Assembly: GCA_016717145.1 (NCBI GenBank)
Contig: JADKGD010000011.1
Location: forward strand, 1 to 58,651
Direction: 5' to 3'
Source: Saprospiraceae bacterium
GTDB taxonomy: Bacteria > Bacteroidota > Bacteroidia > Chitinophagales > Saprospiraceae
DNA length: 58,651 bases
Position numbers and translations under genes: made by a program. The notes under the pieces were generated by a model. The model worked only from the letters and a program-made list of their open reading frames with translations, did not search any database and was not told the DNA's origin. Shown here piece after piece: positions 10,348 to 19,102 of the stretch (position 1 is its first letter; each line of letters starts with the position of its first letter).

Positions 10348-11369
10348 ATGCAAATGTATTACCTAGCCCTTATGCTTTTTTTTCAATTACTTTCTTCCTG
10401 CAATCAGGTTTCGGAAAATTCCCTGCCATCTACTGAAAGTCTTGCTTATTCATTAATACAAGGTAATAGGCAAGAACCAAAAAAAGAAGGCTCTGAGACA
10501 ACTAACATCATTTTTCAATCCTCAGATGATGGTCAAACATGGCAAGACATCAGTAAAGGACTACCAAATAATTTGAAAAATAATGACTTTTTTGCCCTCG
10601 ATAACCAGCTATATTTTAAAACTGAAAACGAAATGTACCTCGGCAGCACAACTTCCACGCTCCCTGGCTGGAAAAAGAGATGTCCACAAACGACCGTTTC
10701 GCAAATGTTACACCTCTCAAAGATGGACTGATGGCAATTGATTTCCAAGGTCATTTTTTTCAAAAAATGTTTGGCTCGAATGTTTGGTTACCCACATTCA
10801 CAAGCTTTGGAGATCAGTTAGTACGTTCGGTGTTTGAAGCCCATGATGGAAGCTTTTTTATCGGCTGCGGAAATGGCCTGTTCAAATCCTCTGACAATGG
10901 ACAAACCTGGAAACACGTCTATAAAAATGGTTGGGTGATAGAAATGGCGGAGTCAGACGGAGTGATCATTTGCACCAACCAACAAGGCATATTGCGCTCA
11001 ACTGACGGTGGCGAAAACTGGGATGTTGTAGTTTCTGAAGGAGGCGTGGGCATCGCTGCAGAAGTGATCAATGGCGGGTTTGCTGCGATCACGTACAATA
11101 CTGAGTCGAAAACAAGAAGGGTGCGCACTTCCTATGACGGAGGTAAAACCTGGCAGGCCATTGATGCGGGCCTGCCGCCACATGCGTTAATTGCCTCTAT
11201 CAAAGAAGTGGGTAAGTATTTCTTTGCGGTCATCCTGATGGCATTTTCCGTTCAGCAGACAAAGGCAAATCCTGGGCATTGTTTCTTCCTTCGATAGGTA
11301 AAAAAAGTGTTCAATTTATCAATTTCGGACAAAGTGATTTATGCCGTGCCAAGAGATGGCGGATGTTAA
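10348..11369 (+). pseudogene. BNR/Asp-box repeat lipoprotein, frameshifted
   Basis: A hydrophobic start with lipobox LLSSC (residues 15-19) marks a lipoprotein. Four to five Asp-box repeats follow: SSDDGQTW, SSDNGQTW, STDGGENW, SYDGGKTW and, in a shifted frame, SADKGKSW. Such repeats build beta-propellers in sialidases, photosystem-stability factors and many Bacteroidota surface proteins; no sialidase catalytic residues are evident. The frame breaks near 10675, 11235 and 11305; after correction the protein ends ...VIYAVPRDGGC at 11369 and is about 340 residues long. The Asp-box pattern continues across the breaks, so the original was one gene. Confidence 0.75.
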
Positions 11370-11417
11370 AAAAACTTGATCAATTTTACGTTGTCACCTT
11401 GATAAAATTCACTTCTC

Positions 11418-11441
11418 AAATGTTGGGTTAACCCAACATTT
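11418..11441. repeat. perfect 24-base palindrome
   Basis: A 12-base arm (AAATGTTGGGTT) is followed directly by its exact inverse with no loop, about 50 bases after the BNR gene. It could be an operator, an exonuclease-resistant transcript end or a recombination scar; there is no T-run, so a standard terminator is unlikely. Confidence 0.6.
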
Positions 11442-11702
11442 ACACAATAATTGGACCTCCAAGTTAAGTTGACAAAGCAGAACTAATTTTATGATAAGAT
11501 TTCCACTCAATTTAACAAAACCATCACCTTTTAACTGCGTACATTAAGTCTTCCAATAAAATAGCATGGCTGGTTTCAATCGAAAGGAACCGGCCATGTC
11601 ATTTTAAATGTAATGCCATACCAACAGGCTAGATATATGCCAATCTGCACAGAATTCTTTAGCAATCAATCCTGTCTGATAGCATAAAAACAATCATCAT
11701 TT

Positions 11703-11867
11703 CAAGAGGCTGTATATGAGGTGATCCAGTCTACATTAATGCATTCAGGTGGAGAAGGTGGATTGATTGCAATAGACAGATATGCCAATATTGTTTTGGA
11801 ATTTAATACTGAAGACATGTATCGTGTTGGTAAAAACGCGCATGAAAAACAGTTATTTTATTTATAA
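11703..11867 (+). pseudogene. C-terminal remnant of an isoaspartyl peptidase / L-asparaginase
   Basis: An open piece of 54 codons reads HSGGEGGLIAIDRYANIV and then EFNTEDMYR. This matches the end of plant-type asparaginase/isoaspartyl peptidase (Ntn-hydrolase family), where GGxGGxIAxDxxGNxxxxFNTxGMYR is strongly conserved. Nothing of the rest of the gene, including the catalytic Thr, is found upstream. The conserved Gly before Met-Tyr-Arg is Asp here, so the remnant has drifted. It is a true relic, not a simple frameshift. Confidence 0.65.
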
Positions 11868-11921
11868 AAATGGTTAAATATTTGTTTCAAAAAATCTGAT
11901 TTAAATATCATTTTTTTTTAG

Positions 11922-11929
11922 TATATTTG
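11922..11929 (+). promoter_or_regulatory. -7 element of the reprolysin-like gene
   Basis: TATATTTG fits TAnnTTTG and lies 40 bases before the ATG at 11970. The region upstream is a long T/A run and has no clear TTTG, so only the -7 half is supported. Confidence 0.45.
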
Positions 11930-11969
11930 CGTTTTTTTTGTTATATTTTGTAATTTAATATCGTTGTTC

Positions 11970-14900
11970 ATGAATTTTAGGTCAGTTTTATTGGTGTTGT
12001 TTGTTTTAATCAGTTTTTATGGTCAATCACAAACCTGGACAATTACTGATAAATCATTGGTTGAAGATAAAGGACAAAAGGATATCACGCCTAACAAATA
12101 TACTTTATATAATGTAGATGATACATCCATAAAAACAATTTTGTGGCAAGCTCCTGCGGAGGCAGAAGTAGACGTGAATAATTCTAAAACGGTCATCCGG
12201 GTGGGTATGCCCAACGGCGTTGTAGAAACGTTTAAAATAGTATCTTACGTGATGATGGAGTCAGGATTGGCACTAAGGTACCCTGATTTTAAGACCTTTT
12301 ATGGAGTAAGTGTAGCTAATGAATTTAAAGCCATCAGAATAGATTACACAAGCCAGGGATTCAGGGCCGTTATTTCGGCACCAGATCATGATAAAGTGTA
12401 CATCGATCATTATCAAAGAGGGGACAAAAATACGAGGATTGTTTATAATAAAAAGGACTATCGACTTGTCCCCGGTTGGGGCTGTAAGGTTGGTGAAAGT
12501 AGCATTCATGACGATCCTAAAACAGGTTCTGGCAAACGTGCAGGTAACTGCCAATTGATCACGTATCGATTGGCTCAAGCTACGACGGGTGCTTACAGTT
12601 CATTCCATGGTGCTAGTAACTCTAGCCAATCTGGCCTGGTATTGGCCGCAGTGATCAATGTGGTAAATAGGTCAAATGAAGTGTATGAGTCGGAAGCGGG
12701 TGTCAGGTTTATTTTAGTAGCTAATACAGATCAGGTATTTTATTACGGCGCGGGTGGTGGTGGTTATCCCAATACAGGAAGTTCTGCCGATTTAACCCAA
12801 AATCAAACCAACTGTACCAATGTCATAGGCACAGCTAACTTTGATATCGGCCACGTTTTTGGCACTGGTGATGGAGGTATTGCAGGTTTAGGAGTAGTTT
12901 GTAATAACTCCCTTAAAGCACAGGGGTATACTGGTCGACCAAATCCTGTAGGCGACCCATTTACCATAGACTATGTGACCCACGAAGTGGGACATCAGTT
13001 TAATGGTAACCACACACAAAATAACAGCTGTCAGCGAAATGGCAGTACATCCATGGAACCCGGTAGCGCATCGACCATTATGGGTTATGCAGGGATCTGC
13101 CCGCCAGATGTACAAAGTAATAGTGATGCATACTTTCATGCCATCAGTCTACAGGAAATCAAAACATTTGTCGCTTCAAGCTTTACCAGTAACTGTGGAA
13201 CAAATGTATCTGGTTTTGCAAATACAGCACCAACAGTGACTGCCCAATCCAATTATATCATACCTGCCTCTACACCTTTTGCCCTAACTTTACAGGCGAC
13301 CGATGCGGAAGGGCATCCTATGAAATACAATTGGGATCAAATTAATAATACTGTTGCCACGATGCCGCCTGTCGCCACAAATACTGGTGGACCTGCATTT
13401 AGAAGCATTAGCCCCACGGTTAGTCCCACCAGATACTTCCCTAATCTAACAAGCATACTATCTGGGGCCAACACCAATACTTGGGAAGTATTGCCTTCAG
13501 TCGGCAGGGTAATGAATTTTAGAGGCACCGCAAGGGACTGGACAGGAGTAGCAGGTTGTAATAGTGAAATAAACCTCACAGTAACTACGGTAGCTAGTAC
13601 CGGTCCATTTAAAGTCACTGGACTTGATGTGGCCACCACTTGGTTTGAAGGAGAAACAAAAAACATCACCTGGGATGTGGCAGGAAGTACCGCAAATGGT
13701 ATCAACGCCGCTAATGTAAGTATTTTAATGTCTTATGATGGAGGTAATACGTTTCCTGTGACCATTTTAGCATCAACGGCAAATGATGGCGCTGAAAATA
13801 TCTCAGTTCCAGTCGGTCTGACCAGCACCGCTAGAATCATGGTTCGAGCAGTAGGAAATGTTTTTTTTGATATCAATCATGTAAATATCACCGTAAACAG
13901 CGGTGTACCCACTTTTGATTTAACTACCTCTATTAACTCCTTGTCTTTATGTAGCAACCAACAAGGTAGTGCAACAATAAATGTCAATGGTATTTTAGGT
14001 TTTGTAAATCCAGCGAACTTGTCCATATCTGGTTTACCTGCTGGATTAACAGGTACCTTTGCCACAAATCCAGTGACCCCAGGACAAAACACATTGTTGA
14101 ACTTTCAAAATGTGAGTGCTGCCCCTGGTTCATATGCCATTCAAGTGACAGGTACAAGTGGTGCGATCGTAAAAAATCTTAATATCACAGTGAATATTAA
14201 TAACCCAGGTGCGACCACATTAATAGCTCCAGCTAATAATGCGGTAGGTGTGGGTATTAAACCACTTATTTCATGGACTGCCTTTGCGGGCGTGACAAGC
14301 TATGCTTTGCAAGTTTCGAGAGATCCTTTATTTAGTGTGATGGCAATAAATACGACGGTATCAGGTACAAGTTTTCAAGTAATAAATGCTTTAGATGGGG
14401 CATCTGAGTATTTTTGGCGCGTAAATACGGGGGTATCCTGTAATGTTCTATTCTGGTCTCCTGTTTTTACCTTTAAGACAGAGTCTTGTTTTGAGTATAC
14501 CAGTACTAATGTACCCATTGCAATTTCTGCTTCGGGTACTCCAACAATTAACTCGACCCTGAATATTACAGACAAAGGAACCGTGACTGATTTGGATGTG
14601 CTTAACTTGACAGGCCTCCATACTTTTGTTCAAGATTTAAGGTTTTTTGTTATAGCTCCTTCAACAACAAATGTACGGATATGGAACAGACCTTGCGGAG
14701 ATAATGATAATTTTAATATTAACTTTGACCAAGCTTCTATGTTGGCAAATACTTGGCCTTGTCCTCCGACTAGTGGCCTCACATACCAACCCACAACAGG
14801 AGTTACCTTAAATACATTCAATAATGTAGCGCTAAAAGGTTTGTGGCGTATGCAAGTCCAGGATGCAGCTAATTTAGATGGTGGCTCGTTACAAACATGG

Positions 14901-15365
14901 GGCTTAAAAACTTGTGTGAATAATTTTTGTAGATTAATTGTAGGAAACACCTTTACCAAAGGCGCAGGATCATTATTTGATGCGGTGAGTTGTGCCGTAG
15001 CTGGTGATACGATCAGGTTTGCCTCTAATGTGATGAATGATACGATATTTTTGGGTGCTGATTTTTTAAATATCAATAAAAATATATTTATTGAAGCCGA
15101 CATTACCAAAAACATACACATCATGTGTACAAGTACTAATGCTACCATAGTGAATACAGCGCCAAATGTGGCTGAAGGATTAAAAATTAAAGGTTTACAC
15201 ATCCATTCTTCCAATAATAATATTGGTGCCATTAAAAATCAAGGTAAACTTACCCTGCAAGATGTGTATTTGTATAAATTCCCAGGTGTTTCGACAGCTA
15301 CCATCGATAATAGTACTGGTGCTTCTACTGATTTGATAGGTAATTGCAGAATCATACCTGATTAA
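11970..15365 (+). CDS. secreted reprolysin-like metalloprotease with P-domain
   Basis: About 1131 residues. A signal peptide (MNFRSVLLVLFVLISFYG, cleavage near SQT) is followed by a pro-region and a metzincin catalytic domain with zinc site HEVGHQFNGNH (residues about 338-348) and a Met-turn STIMGYAGIC (about 367-376). The third zinc position fits; the usual Gly is shifted by one. After Ig-like modules come a fibronectin-III-like module (about 750-840), a proprotein-convertase P-domain (about 840-985, with QDLRFFVIAP and GLWRMQVQDAA) and a tail (985-1131) resembling the beta-helix repeats seen in CSLREAI-type proteins. No T9SS sorting tail is visible, which is unusual for this family. ATG 11970 is preferred over a TTG two codons upstream. 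Intact; not in an operon. Confidence 0.88.
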   Translation: MNFRSVLLVLFVLISFYGQSQTWTITDKSLVEDKGQKDITPNKYTLYNVDDTSIKTILWQAPAEAEVDVNNSKTVIRVGMPNGVVETFKIVSYVMMESGLALRYPDFKTFYGVSVANEFKAIRIDYTSQGFRAVISAPDHDKVYIDHYQRGDKNTRIVYNKKDYRLVPGWGCKVGESSIHDDPKTGSGKRAGNCQLITYRLAQATTGAYSSFHGASNSSQSGLVLAAVINVVNRSNEVYESEAGVRFILVANTDQVFYYGAGGGGYPNTGSSADLTQNQTNCTNVIGTANFDIGHVFGTGDGGIAGLGVVCNNSLKAQGYTGRPNPVGDPFTIDYVTHEVGHQFNGNHTQNNSCQRNGSTSMEPGSASTIMGYAGICPPDVQSNSDAYFHAISLQEIKTFVASSFTSNCGTNVSGFANTAPTVTAQSNYIIPASTPFALTLQATDAEGHPMKYNWDQINNTVATMPPVATNTGGPAFRSISPTVSPTRYFPNLTSILSGANTNTWEVLPSVGRVMNFRGTARDWTGVAGCNSEINLTVTTVASTGPFKVTGLDVATTWFEGETKNITWDVAGSTANGINAANVSILMSYDGGNTFPVTILASTANDGAENISVPVGLTSTARIMVRAVGNVFFDINHVNITVNSGVPTFDLTTSINSLSLCSNQQGSATINVNGILGFVNPANLSISGLPAGLTGTFATNPVTPGQNTLLNFQNVSAAPGSYAIQVTGTSGAIVKNLNITVNINNPGATTLIAPANNAVGVGIKPLISWTAFAGVTSYALQVSRDPLFSVMAINTTVSGTSFQVINALDGASEYFWRVNTGVSCNVLFWSPVFTFKTESCFEYTSTNVPIAISASGTPTINSTLNITDKGTVTDLDVLNLTGLHTFVQDLRFFVIAPSTTNVRIWNRPCGDNDNFNINFDQASMLANTWPCPPTSGLTYQPTTGVTLNTFNNVALKGLWRMQVQDAANLDGGSLQTWGLKTCVNNFCRLIVGNTFTKGAGSLFDAVSCAVAGDTIRFASNVMNDTIFLGADFLNINKNIFIEADITKNIHIMCTSTNATIVNTAPNVAEGLKIKGLHIHSSNNNIGAIKNQGKLTLQDVYLYKFPGVSTATIDNSTGASTDLIGNCRIIPD

Positions 15366-15386
15366 TCGCACATTAAATGCTAAAAC

Positions 15387-15821
15387 ATGATTCAAAATAG
15401 CCTTTTAGAAAATGATATCCTCGGAAGCATAGGGTCAGAGAAGTATATCTGTAAAATAGTATGGCGAAACGGAACCCTTATCATGGACGAGCCAAAAAAT
15501 ATTGGTGGACAAGATTCCGGACCTGACCCTTACACTACTTTATTGGCTTCACTGGCGGGATGTACATTGTCTACATTAAGAATGTATATAGACAGAAAAG
15601 GATGGGATATTCCGGAAATCTCTGTACGTATGAATATGAGACAAGAGACAGAAAACGGGTTAATAACGATTATAAAAAGGGATATTTTTTTCCCAACTAA
15701 TCTTCCGGATGACCAAAAAGAAAGGCTGCTCGTGATTGCCACAAAATGTCCAGTTTCAAAAATTTTAGAAAATAATATTGTCATTAATACAAACAAAAAT
15801 AATGGAGATACAACAGAATGA
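15387..15821 (+). CDS. OsmC-family peroxide/stress protein
   Basis: 144 residues. OsmC/Ohr-fold proteins are thiol-dependent peroxidases; the two redox cysteines are visible in LAGCTLSTLRMY (about residue 58) and ATKCPVSKIL (about residue 124), and the family Glu lies between them in the ISVRMNMRQE strand. The C-terminus overlaps the start of the next gene by 20 bases, so the two are translationally linked. First gene of a tight six-gene run to 18154. Known clusters in other bacteria link OsmC with the two genes that follow here, which supports the call. Intact. Confidence 0.88.
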   Translation: MIQNSLLENDILGSIGSEKYICKIVWRNGTLIMDEPKNIGGQDSGPDPYTTLLASLAGCTLSTLRMYIDRKGWDIPEISVRMNMRQETENGLITIIKRDIFFPTNLPDDQKERLLVIATKCPVSKILENNIVINTNKNNGDTTE

Positions 15822-16080
15822 TGATACTATAAAAGGTATGTTCTATGTCGAAAAAGAAGGACTCATAATGGCAGAAATGACCTATGTATGGGTCGGAAAA
15901 GGTAAAATTATTATCGATCATACAGAGGTTGGCGAATCACTGAAAGGTATGGGGGCTGGAAAACAAATGGTCAGTAAAGCTGTAGATTTTGCCAGAGAAA
16001 ATAAAATAAAAATATTACCTTTATGTCCGTTTGCTAAAAGTGTTTTTGATAAAGTACCAGAATTTAAAGACGTTTTATAA
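15802..16080 (+). CDS. small GNAT-like acetyltransferase, YjdJ type
   Basis: 92 residues from ATG 15802 (MEIQQNDDTIKGMFYV). The short GNAT_YjdJ fold is seen: a strand with the AEMTYVWVGKGKIIIDHTEV core, then ESLKGMGAGKQMV, which is the acetyl-CoA-binding turn (Gly-x-Gly-x-Gly/Ala), then a helix and the end FAKSVFDKVPEFKDVL with the Phe-Asp pair typical of YjdJ. An upstream TTG at 15778 would add eight residues but lies inside the OsmC frame without benefit. The substrate is unknown. Sits between OsmC and the YjdI gene, the conserved neighbourhood of this family. Confidence 0.8.
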   Translation: MEIQQNDDTIKGMFYVEKEGLIMAEMTYVWVGKGKIIIDHTEVGESLKGMGAGKQMVSKAVDFARENKIKILPLCPFAKSVFDKVPEFKDVL

Positions 16081-16090
16081 ATATACAGAC

Positions 16091-16306
16091 ATGGACAAAA
16101 ATAACATCACAAAAGAATACTCCAATGGTGACATAACCGTAGTATGGCAAAGCGGTTTGTGTATTCATTCAGGCAATTGTGTCAAAAATCTGTCAAAGGT
16201 TTTTCAGCCCAAAACACAACCCTGGATCAACTTAGATAATGCCACATCGGCGGAAATAGTGGAGGCTGTCGGCAAATGTCCTTCAGGCGCATTGAGCATT
16301 AAATGA
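16091..16306 (+). CDS. YjdI-type (4Fe-4S) mono-cluster protein
   Basis: 71 residues from ATG 16091. Divergent ferredoxin-like fold of the Fer4_19/YjdI family with Cys residues in SGLCIHSGNCVKNL and KCPSGAL, i.e. three cysteines plus a His as candidate cluster ligands. Begins 10 bases after the acetyltransferase stop and its own stop shares four bases (ATGA) with the next start. The job of YjdI is not known; an electron-carrier role is inferred from the fold. Intact. Confidence 0.82.
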   Translation: MDKNNITKEYSNGDITVVWQSGLCIHSGNCVKNLSKVFQPKTQPWINLDNATSAEIVEAVGKCPSGALSIK

Positions 16307-17104
16307 AAACCTATTTTGTCGACTCCTTTACCGATGAACCATTTAAAGGTAATCCGGCAGGTGTTTGCTTTGTGACTGAAGATATTGGTGACAAGGCAAT
16401 GCAACAAATTGCAACAGAAATAGGATTTTCAGAAACGGCATTCGTCCGGAAGACAGGTAAAGCCAATGTATACAACATCAGGTATTTTCTCCAAAAAAGA
16501 AATCCCTTTGTGTGGGCATGCAACGCTTGCTTCTGCTAAAGTAATTTTTTTGGATGCGGCCGAAAATGATATTTTGTTTATAACAGGCGAGGGCCTCGAA
16601 CTTCCCATTAGAAATAACGGAGATAATATCGTTATGGACTTTCCGGTGTATGACACTACCCCATTGGAGACTCCGATGGACATGTTGCGCGCATTAGGTT
16701 TGACTGAAGTTTGTAAAACATAATATTGTTCACACAACAAAATTGTAATTCTGGAAATTGTCAATGCACAAATCTTAAAGGAGATGACTCCTGATTTTAT
16801 GGCGCTGGTAAAATCCTATGATAATATACATGGTGTGCTGGTCACTGCGCAGTCAGATACAACAGATTATGATTTTTGTTACCGTTATTTCTGGCCTTGG
16901 GCAGGAACCAATGAAGATCCTGTAACCGGAGGTGTACAAACGTTTTTGGCAAAATACTGGGCAGAAAAACTAAACAAAAATACGCTGAAAGCTTTTCAAT
17001 CTTCAGCGCGTACCGGATTTATGACGGTGGAATATAAAGGTGATAGCGTACTCATTTTTGGACAAGCAGTCATAGTGCTGGAAGGAAATTTCAAAAATTA
17101 TTAA
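16303..17104 (+). pseudogene. PhzF-family isomerase/epimerase, interrupted
   Basis: PhzF-like proteins have two diaminopimelate-epimerase-like halves and often isomerise small metabolites. The start MKTYFVDSFTDEPFKGNPAG, the catalytic-Glu motif GFSETAFV, then CGHATLASA in a shifted frame, and later GTNEDPVTGG all match. The frame shifts by one near 16490 and an in-frame TAA (16720-16722) follows EVCKT; the frame then stays open through YCSHNKIVILEI to the natural stop at 17104. Full length would be about 265 residues, normal for the family. The four-base overlap with YjdI and the 11-base gap to the cupin show it belongs to the operon. Confidence 0.8.
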
Positions 17105-17115
17105 TAATCTTGGAA

Positions 17116-17463
17116 ATGAGCAGCAATATCCCATTTCAAACGATAGACTGGACCACCATTTCGAAGGTGGAATATACAGGAGAAACAGGCAGAGCTTATT
17201 GGCAAACAATACAATTTGGTGGGCTCAGAATTCGTCTGGTAGAATATACACCAGGATATTTAGCTGACCATTGGTGTCAAAAGGGACACATCGTGCATTG
17301 TCTGGAAGGAGAGTTCATTAGTGAACTCCATACAGGAGAAGCGTTTACACTCACAAAAGGACAGAGTTATGTTGTATCTGACGACCTTAGTTCTCATCGT
17401 TCTGTTTCAGCTAATGGTGTCAAACTACTGATTATTGATGGTGATTTTTTAAAATCAACTTAA
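17116..17463 (+). CDS. DHCW-motif cupin protein
   Basis: 115 residues from ATG 17116. Single cupin barrel with the signature ADHWCQKGHIVHCLEGE (residues about 53-69), where Asp-His-Trp-Cys names the family and the His/Glu residues are likely metal ligands. The function of this group is unknown; cupins of this size are usually small oxygenases, isomerases or sensors. Lies 11 bases after PhzF and one base before the DUF2461 gene. A TTG at 17110 would add two residues and is not needed. Confidence 0.82.
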   Translation: MSSNIPFQTIDWTTISKVEYTGETGRAYWQTIQFGGLRIRLVEYTPGYLADHWCQKGHIVHCLEGEFISELHTGEAFTLTKGQSYVVSDDLSSHRSVSANGVKLLIIDGDFLKST

Positions 17464-17464
17464 T

Positions 17465-18154
17465 ATGAAACCTTCAATAATCCATACATCCACGATAAAA
17501 TTTCTTGCTGATCTGGCACAAAATAATAATCGGGACTGGTTTAATGATCATAAAAACGACTACCTCGCTGCACAAAAAAATGTCATTGATTTTGTTGATC
17601 AGTTGATATCAGAAATGAATCATCATGACATTATTGAAAATGAATCAGGCAAAAAAAGCATCTATCGCATATACAATGACGTTAGATTCAGTAAGGATAA
17701 ATCTCCGTATAATGCCAGATTTGCTTTCAGTTTACGGAGATCAACAAAATATCTCAGGGGAGGCTACTACATGCAAATTAAACCGGGAAGCAGTTTTTTG
17801 GCTTGTGGTTTTTTTGCACCAAATCCATCAGACCTAAAAAGAATCAGAGAAGATATTTCCGACAATTTTTCCCATTGGAATAAAATATTAAGCACTAAAG
17901 CTATTGCACTAAATTTTGGAAATCTACAAGGGAACAAACTGGAAACCACGCCACGTGGATTTAATAAAGATCATGAAGCCATCGAATTACTTCGCCATAA
18001 ACAATTTATTTTAAGACACCATTTTACAGATGAGGAAGTGACTGCTGATGATTTTTTGTTCCAGGTAAACAAAATCTACAAATCAGTAAGACCCTTTTTT
18101 GATCACATGAGTGAGATATTAACGACAAATGCCAATGGTGAATTGATGGTGTAA
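17465..18154 (+). CDS. DUF2461 (TIGR02453) family protein
   Basis: 229 residues. The family start is clear: FLADLAQNNNRDWFNDHKNDY, followed by IYRIYNDVRFSKDKSPYN and the GGYYMQI and FLACGFFAP strands. The function is unknown for the whole family, found in many bacteria and fungi. It is the last gene of the six-gene run and starts one base after the cupin stop. Nothing gene-like follows in 18155-18443. Intact. Confidence 0.85.
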   Translation: MKPSIIHTSTIKFLADLAQNNNRDWFNDHKNDYLAAQKNVIDFVDQLISEMNHHDIIENESGKKSIYRIYNDVRFSKDKSPYNARFAFSLRRSTKYLRGGYYMQIKPGSSFLACGFFAPNPSDLKRIREDISDNFSHWNKILSTKAIALNFGNLQGNKLETTPRGFNKDHEAIELLRHKQFILRHHFTDEEVTADDFLFQVNKIYKSVRPFFDHMSEILTTNANGELMV

Positions 18155-18443
18155 ATGATTACTTATTACCATTAACAAAAATTACTGCAAAGACTTTCGT
18201 TTCTATTCAACCTGGATGCCTCAAAGCGTTCCGGCAATACTTTCGCCATTCAAAAATTAAAAAAATAAACCTTTCCGACTTCTTAAACTATAAATATTAC
18301 CCTACTGCAACATTTTTAAAATGTATGGTTCAGCGATTCGTGATCAAAGTCATTTCAGGATAAAATGTAAGTCATTTCCAAATCATTAAAATATATTTAA
18401 ATTGCTTGTGATGGAAATTTAATCAACAATAAAAAATTTCAAA

Positions 18444-19061
18444 ATGAAAAAATTAAGTGTTTTAAATCGTCCTATAGTTATAAAGAACGAGAGTAACTTT
18501 TTTAGGAATTTCTCTTATACCGATTTGTTTAAGGTCTGTTTGGTGTTATTCATTTTTGCCACTGTTTTGACTTTTGAAAGTTGCGGCAAAACAGCGGGTA
18601 ATACTTGTGGTCCGGAGACAACCTATCACAATCCAAATTACAAGGTAAAACATAACAACTGTTCTGATGGCATTGCTTATCGTGACCACTATTACGAAGA
18701 TGTAACCGGTACTCCTGAAGATATATGTACCGACGAACATATTAATACTGAGTTTGCAGTAATCTTAAATGATATTAGACTTTCTGAAATAGTATCCATT
18801 AAAGCAAAAGTCTATTGGGGCGGTTTTTTTGAAGAAATAGTAGAACTCAACAGATCAGCAGATTCTACAAGATATGAAGGTAAAATCAGTAATATCGGAC
18901 TTAAACAGGCTTTTAAAGATGCTCCTGGTTATGTGGGTGTACAGTTGATCGTAAGGGTTTTACCCAGCCTGTCAGAAAATTGTACTTTGGATATAGATAT
19001 ATTGGAAGATCGCATAATTGACAAAATGGATGTAAAAGTTATATATTATAAGGAAATATAA
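18444..19061 (+). CDS. lipoprotein of unknown function
   Basis: 205 residues. A membrane segment (about residues 28-45) ends in the lipobox-like TFESCG, so the mature protein probably starts at Cys 47 as a lipoprotein, though the 27 residues ahead of the hydrophobic core make an unusually long n-region. The first 50 residues after the Cys are rich in Cys, His and Tyr; the remainder (FAVILNDIRLSEIVSIKAKVYW) looks like a beta sandwich. I do not recognise the family. It lies 41 bases before the large T9SS protein on the same strand, so the two may be co-transcribed and act together at the cell surface. Confidence 0.65.
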   Translation: MKKLSVLNRPIVIKNESNFFRNFSYTDLFKVCLVLFIFATVLTFESCGKTAGNTCGPETTYHNPNYKVKHNNCSDGIAYRDHYYEDVTGTPEDICTDEHINTEFAVILNDIRLSEIVSIKAKVYWGGFFEEIVELNRSADSTRYEGKISNIGLKQAFKDAPGYVGVQLIVRVLPSLSENCTLDIDILEDRIIDKMDVKVIYYKEI

Positions 19062-19102
19062 TACGTATTAATAATAAATTATTTATCATAAAAATAAATG
19101 TA

